The notes under the pieces are model-generated. The model saw nothing but the letters and a program-made list of their open reading frames with translations, did no database searches and was not told where the DNA came from. 64,000 nt of DNA from Euphorbia lathyris. Its lineage: Eukaryota > Streptophyta > Magnoliopsida > Malpighiales > Euphorbiaceae. The DNA lies in contig NC_088914.1 of the NCBI RefSeq assembly GCF_963576675.1, positions 87,418,441 to 87,482,440 on the forward strand, in the 5' to 3' direction. Positions 12,481 to 23,747 of the stretch are shown in pieces; the first letter of the stretch is position 1, and each line of letters starts with the position of its first letter. Made by a program: the position numbers and the translations under genes.

Positions 12481-13300
12481 TTTAGGAGTGAATGTGTCAA
12501 TCTTGAGGGAAGTTAATCCCTATACAGGAAGGAAAATCATCTCCCCTGCAGCCCAGTACGTCGCCTTCCAAAAAGGGATGTTACGTATTCAACCACCTAC
12601 AGAAAAAATTAATCGTGTTAGGCAGGGAAAAAGACGATTTTGGCTTCGCGAAATGAAGATTAGCGAAGCATGCGAATGTAAATGTGCAGGGGAAGAGGTG
12701 ATTTTACTTCGCATATCGATGCTTTCGCGAATGCTGCGAGGTCAGAAACGTGAGGATCTATTCGCAGACTTCGCGAAATCATCGATTAACGAAGTAGATC
12801 GTCACTTTCCAGGCTCGTTCTCTTCGCAAAGCTTCGCGAAACCATCGATTGCGAAGTGAATTCATGAAAAAACGCAGAAAAAAAACCAGATACTTACATT
12901 TTTCGCCCCTTTCACTCCCAAAAGCGACTAACAATATGATAACATGGGAAGAACGAAGGAAATAACGTAGAAAAACCATTTCTTTGATGGTAACAAGAAG
13001 AAAGAAACCAAGCAACGAACAGGAAGATGAAAAACCATGGCTTCGTTTTCTAGGGTTGGGAAGTTGCAGAATCAAGAGATGAAAAGAGGAAAAAGAGAAA
13101 TTCATTGTAATTTTGACTAAATGGTGCAGATTTCGTGCAATTTAAAGGAAGATCAAAAGTCTTGAAATCATTAATGCAGAAGCAACTTTTCGCATAACCA
13201 ATGAGATAGGGGGAGCGGCTGTTCGCGAGTGATGGAAGTGGGAAGGTTAGAGGTATTATGGGAAATTCACACAAAATCTAGATATGTAGTAGGATGAGTA
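12481..13300. other. Unassigned region with TTCGCGAA-like repeats
   Basis: Between about 12640 and 12860 the motifs cttcgcgaa, gcgaagc and atcgatt recur in both orientations. A 123-codon plus-strand open frame (12488-12859) crosses it without a recognisable domain. On the minus strand, 13270-12880 looks like a pyrimidine-rich leader around a short Met-start frame. I do not recognise a function. It may be part of an unidentified transposon. Confidence 0.3.
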
Positions 13301-13354
13301 AATGGGTTAAATATGTAAATGGACATCCCATTTGACCCAGTTTTGTAATTTTCT

Positions 13355-14065
13355 CTATTTTTTTTTTAATAGTAACGCTAATATTTCATTAAGTACAACA
13401 TGAATCTAGCAATGAGTAAAACCTCACATACATATAGGCTAAACCCAATACACAGTTCACTAGGACAAGAAAATGACTACTAAAAGCAAAAAGAACTATT
13501 AAAGTCACATCAAACCTAAACAATAGTTTGAAATATATATTGATCGTAACTTCAAATTCGCCGTAAAGCAACTGTAGACCAATCTTCAACATTTGAACCA
13601 TTTTGAACCTTCGAATCTAAGTCCTTTCTTTTGCAACCACGTAGATCCAGTGATCTACGGATAAGATCTACCATCGTTTCTACCAATACTAAAACAGAAA
13701 AGGTTACAAAAACAAAGATTTTAGCCAACATATGCAGTTCAAACGGATCCAGAGATCCGATAAAATATATAAGATCCAACTAAAAAACCGACAAACAAAA
13801 AAAAACTACAAAAAATAAAATCCAGTGGAAGGAGGAAGAAGGAAGACAAGCTTCCTTATTCCTCCTCAACTAGAAAGCAGCAAGGAAGAAGAGAGTCAAC
13901 GGAAGATCGGTGGTTTAGGATGGGGCAAAAGAAGAAAAATGAAAGAGATGAAGAGGTGGGAGGCGGGCGGCGATGGGTGTTGGATGAAGGAAGGAGATCT
14001 AAATCCAGTGTACATCATTTTTGTTAAAACTCTTAAATTATTGCGTCTATCTCTTCTTATTGAAC
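13355..14065 (-). repeat. Possible 3' end of a non-LTR retroposon
   Basis: Read on the minus strand the segment ends in aatattagcgttactatt followed by a run of A (the T-run at 13358-13367), the usual look of a poly(A)-ended retroposon. Upstream are short broken frames (13779-13552, 13601-13389) without recognisable domains. No target duplication was identified. Confidence 0.35.
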
Positions 14066-14074
14066 TCCATCAAA

Positions 14075-14099
14075 AATAATAATAATAATAATAATAATA
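14075..14099. repeat. AAT/ATA microsatellite
   Basis: A run of about eight AAT units. Confidence 0.9.
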
Positions 14100-14370
14100 G
14101 AACACATATATGCAACAGGATAATCTGATTTCATTAATCATATATGAAATTAGTACAATTTACCAACTTTATACGTAAATTCAAACCATTTTTTACGGAT
14201 GTAATTGTTCTCGCCTACGTACATTAGGAAATTCTGCACATTATCCTATAATAGTTAAATTCAGTTCCTCCTTAATAATTTAATTATTTAAGTATTATAA
14301 ATAAACGCCCATTTGTTTCACATCTATGGGTTGAAGGCTCACCACATATCAAAAAGAAAATTAAAAAAAA

Positions 14371-14508
14371 AAATCAAATAGATAAATAATTAAAAATTTT
14401 GAAGTTTAATTAAGAATTAAGAATTTTAAAAGTTCACAAAAAATCAAATAGATAAATAATTAAAAATTTTGAAGTTTAATTAAGAATTAAGAATTTTGAA
14501 AGTTCACG
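14371..14508. repeat. 70-bp tandem duplication
   Basis: A 70-bp AT-rich unit starting aaatcaaatagataaataat occurs at 14371 and again at 14441, with one or two differences. Confidence 0.9.
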
Positions 14509-14705
14509 AGACGGTTGGAATGGAATATTATCCAACGTGGCGAGCCAGTCTCATGGCTACAAATATCCCAGACTACGGAATCCCACTCCCACATCGAAAC
14601 ATGATTGCTTACTTAAAGTTATTTTGAATTAAATCAAATTTAATAACTAAAAGGTATTTTGCAAAGATTATTCATCCAAATTCAACAATTAATAATTTGT
14701 TAAAA

Positions 14706-14949
14706 TTTAACTCTTTTGGCGGGACCAGCTCACAAGCTCGAGTGGATTTCCACCGCGTAAAAGCCACATTACTGAGCAAAATCCTTGATTGCTAAGGTTG
14801 CCTATTGAACATAGCAATTCAAAGGTCTAAATCAGCGGCTTATACACAGGCCGAGCAGGAGCCAGTCCCTAATATAATGAATAAGGCAATTATGCTCCTT
14901 TATATAATCATCAAGTAAAGGATCTGGCTCTCCTTTTACCGATGTGGGA
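14706..14949 (-). ncRNA. snRNA-like RNA gene, copy A
   Basis: On the minus strand: upstream sequence element TCCCACATCGG (14949-14939), a 33-bp gap, and TATATAAA (14906-14899), which is the spacing used by plant Pol II snRNA genes. The core runs from GGGACTGGCTC (14869 downwards) to GAGCTGGTCCC, which pair to close the RNA. A 3' box CAAAAGAGTTAAA (14718-14706) fits the plant snRNA 3'-end consensus CA(N)3-10AGTNNAA. The core is roughly 150 nt. It does not match U1-U6, U11/U12, U3 or 7SL as I know them. Expression is unknown. Confidence 0.6.
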
Positions 14950-16121
14950 CAATATAAATATAAAACATATTATAATTTGTTGGTTGGATTACTTTACATG
15001 AAATTGACCTGATGGGATTTAATCTCCTATGCAGCAAATCCACAAATCCAATTCATAATATCTGTGAATTCAATAACTATTTAAGTAACGAGAGAAAAAT
15101 TTGGCGAACTAAAGAGGATACATAAACAAGAATGAGGATTAAATTTTACCAATTTTATTTTTGGGATTAAAACGAGAAATCCCTGTTTGGTCCGGGAACA
15201 GGGGCACATGAGGTAATTTCCATCTCGGTTCCGTCCCGTTTACAACCCTAAAGACAAAAATGTCAGCTCTTAACAGGTTATGAATACCCATAAAACGATT
15301 AGACAAGAAATGAAAATCAACAAGATAACTGAAAGCCAAATATGCTCACAAGAGCCTCAAAAAATGCTGCTAAAATTTAAACGATTCTCATTACGATTCT
15401 CAACAAGTTTCAGGATCTACTGAGGCATTTTAATCAAAGGGAGACCCTCTAGGATGGATACCAACAGAGGTATTGCCTGTAGGAGTTGGTTGGCCGAGAC
15501 TTGGGGAAAGTCGAGGTGCCACACGGGTTTTAGCCTGACCCCGTGACATTTGATAAGGATTAAATCCCTGTTTTATTTTTGGGATGGAAATGAAGAATCC
15601 CTATTTGGTCGGAAAGAAGGATGGAAGAAGTATTCCTCCTCGTCGTCCCCATTCCACCCCGTTTACAACCCAAAATGCGAGGCACGCAAGGCCACGCCTA
15701 AAAGATCACCTCTTAACAGGTTATGAATACCCATAGAATGTTTAGCCAGTAAATGAAAATCAACAAGATAACTGACAGCCAAATATACTCTCTTTTATAC
15801 AAATGAATTCGAAGTGAAAAGCGCTATGTATCCATAAAATTACTCTGAACCGGCACAAAAGTAAACCATGGTTTTCTATAAAGTTACTCCAAAAACCTTC
15901 GAATTTGAGGCCTGCTTTAAGAATTTGAACACTGTCATAGTTGGTCTGTCCCTTTCCACATAAAGGGATCCAAAAGATTCCATAAATAAGTTTCCCATTT
16001 GAAATGGGATTTTTGTTTATTTGGACTTTAATGTTAGATTAATGAAGTTTCAGAATCATAACGCTAATAATGCTAGAATTAAGGGTCCATAAACATAAAT
16101 TACCCGTTGAAATGGTTCAAA

Positions 16122-16319
16122 TTAGGAGGAGAACGATGGTTGCCAGTGAAGTGTTTGTCCAGCAGACATTGGAATAATATCTCCAAATGAGAATGAGAAA
16201 GACGCGGGCACCTTCCAAGGGGTTTTGGTTAGTTTGATCTTTGATTCATTTCTTGGAAGTCCATAGAAGTCTGGTCCGTTGAAGCTTGTAAATGCCTCTA
16301 GCTTATCAAGTGCATCAGC
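16122..16319 (-). pseudogene. Duplicated last exon of dihydroorotase, copy 1 (open)
   Basis: A 198-bp exon copy starts directly after an AG acceptor and runs open for 65 codons to TAA, the same length as the last exon of the functional gene at 33710-33907. It keeps [19 protein letters not shown] and differs at only a few residues (for example G to D near the start and P to S before the stop). No other dihydroorotase exon was found nearby, so alone it cannot make an enzyme. An AATAAA-like signal follows at about 16015-16020. Confidence 0.9.
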
Positions 16320-16354
16320 CTAAAAATACATAGCAATATTGCATCAAAATATGA

Positions 16355-16600
16355 TCCCACATTGGTGGTAGATAAACATATTGTCTATTTTATGTAGTAT
16401 AAATTAACAACTAACTCTTTGTAAATAAGTATAGGGATTGCTCCAGCTTGGACTCCTTGGAAAAATGCTATACGGTTAACTTATAACCTCAGCAACCAAG
16501 GACTAAATCCTTGGGCAACCAAGGATTTAGGTTGGTATGTGGCTATCACTCGGTTGAAATACACTCTCGAGCTGGAGCTGGTCCCTTCAAAATAGTTCAA
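16355..16600 (+). ncRNA. snRNA-like RNA gene, copy B
   Basis: USE variant TCCCACATTG at 16355-16364, then TATAAATT at 16398-16405 after 33 bp. The core starts near GGGATTGCTCC (about 16434) and ends GGAGCTGGTCCC; these ends pair with one bulge. The 3' box CAAAATAGTTCAA (16588-16600) matches CA(N)4AGTNNAA. Compared with copy G, a short internal piece between the CTTGG repeats is deleted. It lies just upstream, in gene sense, of the duplicated last exon. Confidence 0.6.
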
Positions 16601-17083
16601 TCTCTACAACAGCCTTCAAGCAAAGGCTTTCTTCCGAACCCATGGACATGGGCAACTTAAAGTGATAAACCATTCTAACACATCTGAACTGAATCTTTAA
16701 TTATCTAATGTCCAGCTTTGTCCTATAGCACAAACCTAATTAAGATTCCACAGATCATAAACTATATACCGGCTTTACATCAAATTAGAATTACAACTTC
16801 ATTAGAAGGGAAGAACTCACTTGACACCGACCTAGGTAGCGAAGTGAAGGATCTGCTATAGACCTTCTCTAATTGCAGTCTGCTTATCAAATATCGCTTG
16901 AAACCTACATTCATCAAGCACAACCCATAAGCACAAAAACAGACATAATCCTATAATGAATCTAACTCATAACATGTTACTTCATCGTAAGTTTTAATTC
17001 TGAAGGAGAGACCAAGTAGAGCAACTTAAGGATGGCTGGCTGGAGACAATGTTTCACGCCTATATAACAACAAAAAAAACGCA
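16601..17083. other. Spacer, nothing recognised
   Basis: Non-coding sequence between RNA gene copies B and C. No domain, tRNA or repeat end was identified. Confidence 0.4.
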
Positions 17084-17151
17084 TCCCACATCGGTAGAAT
17101 TTCACACATTGTAAATTGCAATTTAACTTCATCGTGAATTGCTGCAGTGTA

Positions 17152-17407
17152 TCCCACATCGGTTAAAGGCTCACATACCGTCCAATTTGTGTATTATAAA
17201 TAAACGTCTATTCGTTGTTTTCTGATTTAAATTTGGGGCTAACTCTATCAGTTCGGCCTGTGTTAGAGCTGCTGAAACGGACCTTGGAAATACTAAACGG
17301 TTAATAAATAACCTTATTTGTAAAGGATTTTTTAGTTCAGTAACGTGGCTCTAACGCGGTGGAAATCCACTCGAACTGCTTTGATGGCCCTTCCAATAGA
17401 GTTGTAA
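17152..17407 (+). ncRNA. snRNA-like RNA gene, copy C (divergent)
   Basis: USE TCCCACATCGG at 17152-17162 and TATAAATA at 17195-17202, again 33 bp apart. Another USE-like TCCCACATCGG lies at 17084-17094. The core contains an Sm-like GGATTTTTTAG and a GTGGAAATCCAC hairpin. Its inner closing stem reads GTTCG/CGAAC where copies A and E read GCTCG/CGAGC, a compensatory change. The 3' box (17394-17407) is degenerate. The upstream flank matches the flank of copy D at 27.5 kb. Confidence 0.55.
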
Positions 17408-17966
17408 AAATTTTTAAGGATTTAATTCCCATTTTTTAATAAAAAAACATTGTAAATAATTTTGAAGAATCTTTACAATAATTAATTTTTTTGAATTGTT
17501 GAATTGAATATTCAGATTCCAAATATTAGTTGAATGAATTTGGACATTGCAAAATATTGATGAATCAAAAACATGCTGCTAAACATATCAGCATGGAAAA
17601 GACACAGATGAGAAAGAAAGGAAAGGAGAAACTGAGGGTCTCATGGGTATGACAGCTAACAGTAAGGGATAATTTATATATGTCGTTTTGGACGGGTGTT
17701 TGAAAAGACATCCATATCCTTGGTTAGAAGCCTAAGGCTGAAGGTAAAGCTGAAGGATAAAATATTCAATTCCAGAACTGCAATTGAATGAAGACAATAA
17801 AAATAAAATTAGACCACCCAATAAGAACGCTGTGTTACCATAAATTACTCAGAAACAGCACAATTGTTAACATCAACCATGGTTTTATATCAAGAAATGA
17901 AGTTTAAGGATCATAATATTAATAGCGCTATAATTCAGAGAGCTTTACCAGTTGAAATGGTTCAAA
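17408..17966. repeat. Duplicated flank of the dihydroorotase 3' region
   Basis: 17640-17790 matches 29240-29360 (the ttttggacgggtgtttgaaaag region). 17900-17966 matches the 3' flank of the functional last exon. No gene is present. Confidence 0.6.
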
Positions 17967-18161
17967 TTAAGAGGAAAACCATGGTTTCCAGTGAAGTGTT
18001 TGTCCAGCAGACATTGGAATAATATCTCCAAATGAGAATGAGAAAGACTCAGGCACCGTCCAGGGAGTCTTGGTTAGTTTGATCTTTGATTCGTTTCTTG
18101 GAAGTCCATAGAAGTCTGGTCCATTGAAGCTTGGAAGTCCATAGAAGTCTGGTGCACCAGC
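17967..18161 (-). pseudogene. Duplicated last exon of dihydroorotase, copy 2 (rearranged, open)
   Basis: Open for 64 codons to TAA after an AG acceptor, but the 5' part is rearranged: PDFYGLP occurs twice and the LDKLEAFT segment is lost, as expected from unequal exchange between the two ccagacttctatggacttcc copies. The downstream part keeps [18 protein letters not shown]. The reading frame is preserved although the gene is not complete. Confidence 0.88.
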
Positions 18162-19139
18162 CTAAAAATTAAAAATACAGAACAATATTTCAACAAGTTC
18201 AATGGAGGCAGCACATTTAACGATCAGGGAAGCGGAATACACTTTTTCCATATTCAGGGTAGAAGACATGAATAACGCAACATGACATGACAAACAGCTG
18301 ATTATCTCCTTAAACTTGTTTAAAGTGAACTATTATCCCCATGAACTTGCTTAAAGTAATGTGCGCTTCAATTTGTCCAAATCTCTGCTTGCTCAGCTAC
18401 GTAGGACTTAGGGGAGTTAATAGTGTCACTTGAAGGGGATAATCAGTCGTTTTCAAAATTGAGGGCTAGGCATGTATTAGGGCACTTCTCAAACGGTCAA
18501 TCTAAGTAGTTGCAGTACCAGAAGATTATGCATTGTTGGAGGACAATGTGCTTGATGAGACGTGTATATCTGATGCACACGGCAAAGATTATCAACAACA
18601 AATTCTGATGAATTTGACCAAATACAATAAAATACATGGAACAGCACACATTAGTGATGGTACATAAGCACTATGAACCCAATGTATGTTTCTTTTCTTT
18701 GGAACAATAAAAACAAGAATAGAAATGAAGTCGATCCGTATCTCACAAGATGAGCCTTTTTAAACAACTTAGAGTAGCCTTGGGACTCTAATGAAATTCC
18801 CCAACGTTTCATTCATATCCATGTCTGGATTTGAGTACTTAGCATTACATCAAACCTCATATTATTGCTGTCACCAGTCACTACATACAGCTTATAGTTC
18901 CACATACAAAATTTCTATCCAGCTACAAACCATGTCGTTATCAAACAATAAAAGAGATTCGTGTGATTGGTATTTTCAGCAGGGCAATAAATTCAAAATT
19001 TGATTAAAACAAGCTACCATCAATTGCAATATCCAATCCCAACTAAATCGAGTATATATAGATTCTAACTGAAACTATGAGGAAAGTAGAAGATCAAACA
19101 GAAATACGTCTAGCAAAGATAAAAATAGAAAACACATAC
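18162..19139. other. Non-coding stretch
   Basis: No conserved frame. 18297-18500 has a repeat-like look (tccttaaacttgtttaaag and an approximate inverted counterpart near 18430-18460). If the exon candidate at 19140-19215 is real, this would be its downstream intron. Confidence 0.35.
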
Positions 19140-19215
19140 CAGATCTGAGAGCTGCTCTGACACATGTCCCAATTCATTCTGTAATGCGACTATTCTGGCC
19201 TTGAAGCATTTCAAA
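19140..19215 (-). other. Candidate coding exon (coiled-coil-like), unknown gene
   Basis: A 76-bp segment sits between a good acceptor (tttttgtcacag) and a good donor (GTATGTG). One frame reads 25 residues containing FKARIVALQNELGHVSEQLS, which looks like an amphipathic helix. It ends on a codon boundary, the same phase as the next acceptor downstream, that of the rearranged dihydroorotase exon at 18161. No start codon exon was found, and a MITE lies upstream at 19381. Identity unknown. Confidence 0.3.
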
Positions 19216-19380
19216 CTGTGACAAAAATGAGAAAGTAGCAGTGGCTAGAGGATTGAGCTTCAGCTTCAGCTCCAGCTTCAGTTGGAAGAAGAAGAAGAAG
19301 AGGAAGAGGAGGAGGAAGACGAAGAGCTAGCTAATGAGATCTTGTTAACTCGTTTCAGATACGCCCTATTGGTTAAACAG

Positions 19381-19717
19381 TGTTTTGGGATAAAAAGAGC
19401 GGTTTTAACCAACATTTATAGGTTTGACCACTAAAACTGCTGATTGGAGTGTTTAGTGGAGAGAGATATGGGAGAGAGTTTTAAGATGAAAAAGTTAATT
19501 TACAAAAAGCTCTTAAAATGAACTTTTTCAATTAGCGTTTTGCAATATTAAAATTAATGGACTTCTTTAACCCTAATAGATATACTTCCTCTTCTCCTGC
19601 GCCAAAATTGATGCCCTTATTCATCTTTTTGCACAAACCGCTATTATCAATCAGCTAATTTTTACCAAACTAATGTAATCAGCTAATGTAATCAGCTAAC
19701 AGCTAATTCCCAAACAG
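19381..19717. mobile_element. hAT-like MITE, copy 2
   Basis: Close relative of 8591-8957, with the same start (TGTTTTGGGATAAAAAGAGC) and end (GCTAATTCCCAAACAG). Non-coding. Confidence 0.65.
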
Positions 19718-19834
19718 CGTCATAGTCGAAGAAAATGGAAGAGAATTACGACATTCCTAAATGTCAATTACACCCTTTTCCATTTGAACAATTACTTAAT
19801 GCCCTCTTGCTCTGCATTTTTCTCGGAAAGTAGT

Positions 19835-20110
19835 AAATGGTGCAAAAATATCATAATATTTATGGTTTGAAGCAAATTTATCACTAATATTTAAAATAGT
19901 GTAAAATAGTGTAATTTTATTTTTAATTTTTACAGTCAATAGAAATATTATCTCTAATATTGTTAAGTTGGATCAATTTTATAAATAATTCATCAAACTG
20001 TCATTTTATCACTTATTGATGACATATCATAAATATATAATTGTAGATGTAAAATAAATAAAATAATAATATATATTTTACAAGTTAGATAAAAAAATCA
20101 AAATATTTTA
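19835..20110. repeat. Degenerate half of a MULE-type MITE
   Basis: Resembles the left side of 23748-24297 (ggtgcaaaaatat, aaaatagtgtaattttat, a Thr/Ile-free AT-rich interior). No right terminus was found. Confidence 0.4.
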
Positions 20111-20129
20111 CCGAATTAATTTTTTTTTT

Positions 20130-20990
20130 GGTAGAAAAGGAAAGGAAAGCAAACGAAACAAAAGCAACTACACCGGGATTCGCCTAGGAAAGCTAACCCC
20201 AATCCTATCCTCTAAAAGAAGAGGAGAAGAGCGATAGGGGGAACGGTAAGGGTAGAAACACCTAACACCCCCTCATGGTCAGCCGCCGCCAAGTGATCTG
20301 CAACACGGTTCTGTTCCCGGAAAATGTGGCTGAACTCAAGGATTTCAAATGTGGAGCTAAACCTCTTAATAGCTTTAATAAGGTTGCGGCTATGAAGACC
20401 CATGGCATGATTACCCAAAATCATATTGATGGCCTCCAAGTTATCAGACTCCACAGAAAGCCTCTTAACACCCAGCCTAATCGCCAGCTGGATTCCAGAG
20501 AGAATGCCCTAGAGCTCCGCAGAGAAGGAAGAACTCAAACCCAAATTCTGGGTAAACCCAGAAAGCCAGGCGCCTCCCGCATCCCTAAGAACACCTCCGG
20601 CAGCAATCTTACCATTACTGAGGCAGGATCCATCAGTATTCAGCTTCACAACCCCCTCTCTCGGCCTGCTCCAACTCACAAGGTGGACATCACTACTCTG
20701 GGAAGATCTGGCAAGGGACTCACCTTTGAAACTATCAATAATAGAGGAGAGTTTCTTCAAGAAGCGCTCAGCTAAGTTAGGCAAAAGCACAGCTTTATTA
20801 TCAAAAATCTCCTCGTTTCTCCATTTTCAAACTTAGTGAAAGATAATGGCAAAGAAAATGTCATCATGCTCCATATAAGACAATAACTTTCCCCTAATAC
20901 CATCAGAGAACCAGTCGTTCACTGAATGGGACATGAAGAAAGAGAAAGTATGTTGTGGGAGAATTTTCTGAACCAGTCGTTCACCGAATT
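20130..20990 (-). pseudogene. L1-type LINE tail with RNase H domain
   Basis: A minus-strand frame encodes an RNase H domain (KLNTDGSCLSNGKIAAGGVLRD, later SVESDNLEAI and FREQNRVADHLA). An in-frame TAG at 20509-20511 interrupts it, and further breaks lie upstream. The 3' end is an A-run preceded by ccttttctacc (20131-20150 on the plus strand as the T-run). This is a 5'-truncated, inactive insertion. Confidence 0.85.
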
Positions 20991-21118
20991 AATAAATATT
21001 AACCTTCACTTTTATTATTAAATTATAGAAAATATGAAAATTAGTGACTGACTCACAAACGGTTCAAAATTGGAGCTATCACGGTCAAAATTATAGGATT
21101 TATTGTTTAAAATTTTAA

Positions 21119-22626
21119 GGGTAAATTCCAAAAAAAAAACCTTGTGGTTTGATGTTGTTCCAAAAAAACTCTTGTTGTTTGTTATTACAAAAAAAAGGAC
21201 TGTGGTTTGCGCCGTTACCCGAAAAACGGAAATGGGCTTAACACCGTTAATTTGCTGACGTGGCACAGGGGTAGGGTTGGAAATTCGAATTTTTATTATT
21301 TTTTTATTTTTTTATTTTTTCTCTCTCCTCTTCTTCTCCTTCCTCCTTCTTCTTCTCCTTCTTCTTCTTCTTCTTCTTCATTCTTCTTCTCCTTCTTCCT
21401 TCTTCTTCTTCTTCCTTCTTCTTCTACCTTTTTTTTTCTTTTTTTTTTAAGTTTCGAAAATTTCTAAATTTCTGGAAATTTCCAGATTTCTGAAAATTTT
21501 CTAGAAATCTGGAAATTTTCCAGAATCTGGAAATTTTCCAGATTTCTGGAAAATCTGGAAATTTTTCCAGAAATCTGGATTTCCAGATTTCAGGAGAAAT
21601 CTTCTCTTTCTTTTTTGTCAAGCTCTTCGGTCCGTAATTCATGCTTCCACTAATTCATTATTTTTTCTGTTTCCTTTCTTTCCTTCTTCCATTTCGTTTT
21701 TTCTTTCTCCTTTTTTTTATTCTTTCCCAATTCATCATAGCCTCCTTTCTTTCCTTCTTCATTGATTTCATTTCTTCTTTCTCCCTTTTTTATTCTTTCC
21801 CAATTCAGCGGCACTCATTCTCAAATCCGTGGCCATGGCGTCGATTCTCCAAAAAAAAGTTTATCTATTCTCTCCACAACTAAACCATCATAGGGAATTT
21901 GTTTGGTTTCAGAAAATTCTAGAAATATGGAAATTTCCAGAATTTCTGGAAATTTCCAAACGTCCCAGAAAAATCAAAACGTCCGGGGAACCAAAATGCC
22001 CAAACCAAAACGTCCAGAATTTCTCCAAATTTCCAAACGTCCAGGGAACCAAAATGCCCAAACCAAAAGCGCAATCTAGAGCAGGAAAAGCATGGTAATC
22101 TCGAGAGAATTATCAAATTGATTAGAAATCGTTCTACTACTCTTCAATTATGGCGTCGATTCTCGAGGAATTCAGATCGATTCTCGAAGAAGAAGGCTGC
22201 TTCTGGAATGATCAGATTTCTGTTGTTTGCATGAAGAGGGAGAAGAAGATTTCTACTATTTGCCGCGCCGGATCGCTGCTGGAGGAGAGGAGAAAAGAAG
22301 AATCTCACCAGAAGAAGAGAAGAATGGCGAGGGATGCGTCTGTCGTCGAACGAGGAGAAGAGAAGAAAGAATCGCAGAGAGAGAGGAAGAAGAAAAGGAA
22401 GGACGCACGCAGGAAAGAAGAAGAGAAGAGAAAAGAAAAAGAAAAAAATAAAAAAAATCATTTTTCCAACCCTACCCATGTGCCACATCAGCAAATTAAC
22501 GGTGTTAAGCCCATTTCCGTTTTTCGGATAACGGCGCAAACCACAGTCTTTTTTTTTGTAATAACAAACCACAAGAGTTTTTTTGAAACAACATCAAACC
22601 ACAGGGGTTTTTTTTGGAATTTACCC
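21119..22626. mobile_element. MULE-type element with ~170-bp TIRs and gene-like interior
   Basis: Both ends start GGGTAAATTCCAAAAAAAA and stay alike for about 170 bp as inverted repeats. The 9-bp duplication aaattttaa flanks them (21110-21118, 22627-22635). The interior contains CT-rich DNA, aaatttccagatttctgg repeats (21470-21600), a tandem duplication around ccaaaatgcccaaacc (21955-22070) and two ATGGCGTCGATTCTC starts (about 21835 and 22150). No transposase is present. Confidence 0.85.
22150..22440 (+). other. Open frame inside the MULE, possibly captured gene fragment
   Basis: A frame beginning MASILEEFRSILEEEGCF is followed by a highly charged Lys/Arg/Glu run. It continues into the right TIR, so its real end is unclear. 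The beginning has ordinary codon composition, unlike the AT-rich surroundings. No domain is recognised. Confidence 0.3.
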
Positions 22627-22635
22627 AAATTTTAA

Positions 22636-23738
22636 TTTATTTTTATTCTATTTTTATATTATAATTGAGTAGCCGATAATAATTATTGATTATTTACTCA
22701 AATTTTAATCTACAAATCATTTTAAAATCAGCAAGAATATTAAAGTATTCAAATTTTGACACATTGCTAAATTCAATACATGCATAATTTAAATCGATCA
22801 TCAAAACGAACATAATACAAGTGTAAAATCTAAAATTAAAAAAATAACCTAAATTAAGTATCGTATTGGTGTCACTCGCAGGAATAAGCATTCATCTTCT
22901 GGTTTTTTTTTTATGAAATCAATATCAAGTATAATGTCACAAACTTATTTAAGTGTTAAAAATAACTTGAACAATATAAATAAGTAGTCATACATCAGAA
23001 CCAGGCCAGATTTAGGGGGGATTGAGCATTAGTGGTCATCAAGAAACGCGAAATTTTTTCATGAAAACTGTGTACAAGACTTTGATTATTTTTTTTTTTT
23101 TTAAAGCACCAAAAAAAATATCGGTTACCCTTGTAAATTGAATTTAGCTTCTGGATTTGTTAAATTGAATATTTTATTTTTCCATATTAGACTAAAAGAA
23201 CCGTCTTATTTCATTCTCAAAAGGTCAGAATTTTCAGATATAGAAAATACTCTATGAAATGTGAACTATAACTATAACTCCAAGGATATATTCAAGGTCA
23301 GTCCTGACATTTTATGGACCCCTAGACGAAATAAGAAATAAGAAGCCATTAATAAAAAAAGACATTATACTTAAAAATTTTAAATAGAAAATTGGACTCA
23401 TTTTTAGGTTGAAGTCTCAATGAATAATATAACTATGTTTATAATAATAATAAAAATCACTATATATATATATATATGAAAAGTTGGATACTTTGGCTCT
23501 GGACGGCCGCACCTTTAGCCTATGCCCAGAGCCGACCCTATATATAAAACTTTTAGAGGTCCTACATGATATATAAAATTGGTACACATAGCGATTCTAG
23601 TATTTTAGAGGGTAAGCTTTATGCTCGTTTTTTTATAAATATAAATTTAATAAATATGACTTAATTAATTTTTGATTGGATGAAGAAAAGTCTAATAAAA
23701 ATAAAACTTTTGACGTACTTTGCAAAAAATGAAGTAGT
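22636..23738. other. AT-rich non-coding stretch
   Basis: No domain or RNA gene seen. A (TA)n microsatellite lies at about 23461-23477. Confidence 0.5.
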
Positions 23739-23747
23739 TAACAATTA

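Larger units (their letters stand above)
14690..16600. repeat. Duplicated block 1 (RNA gene, spacer, terminal exon, RNA gene)
   Basis: The order is minus-strand RNA gene copy A, spacer, dihydroorotase last exon, plus-strand RNA gene copy B. This is the same order as at 31.9-34.3 kb, where the exon belongs to the intact gene. The spacer shares long stretches with 28.8-29.05 kb (at 15.12-15.36 kb) and with 33.2-33.43 kb (at 15.55-15.78 kb). An unmatched insert lies near 15400-15540. Confidence 0.8.

Noticed and set aside
12488..12859. 123-codon plus-strand frame as a host gene
   Set aside because: No recognisable domain; crosses a repeated-motif cluster; no splice context. Kept only as part of an unassigned region.
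13825..14079. 84-codon Gly/Lys/Glu-rich plus-strand frame
   Set aside because: Antisense to a retroposon-like segment, purine-rich composition, no domain.
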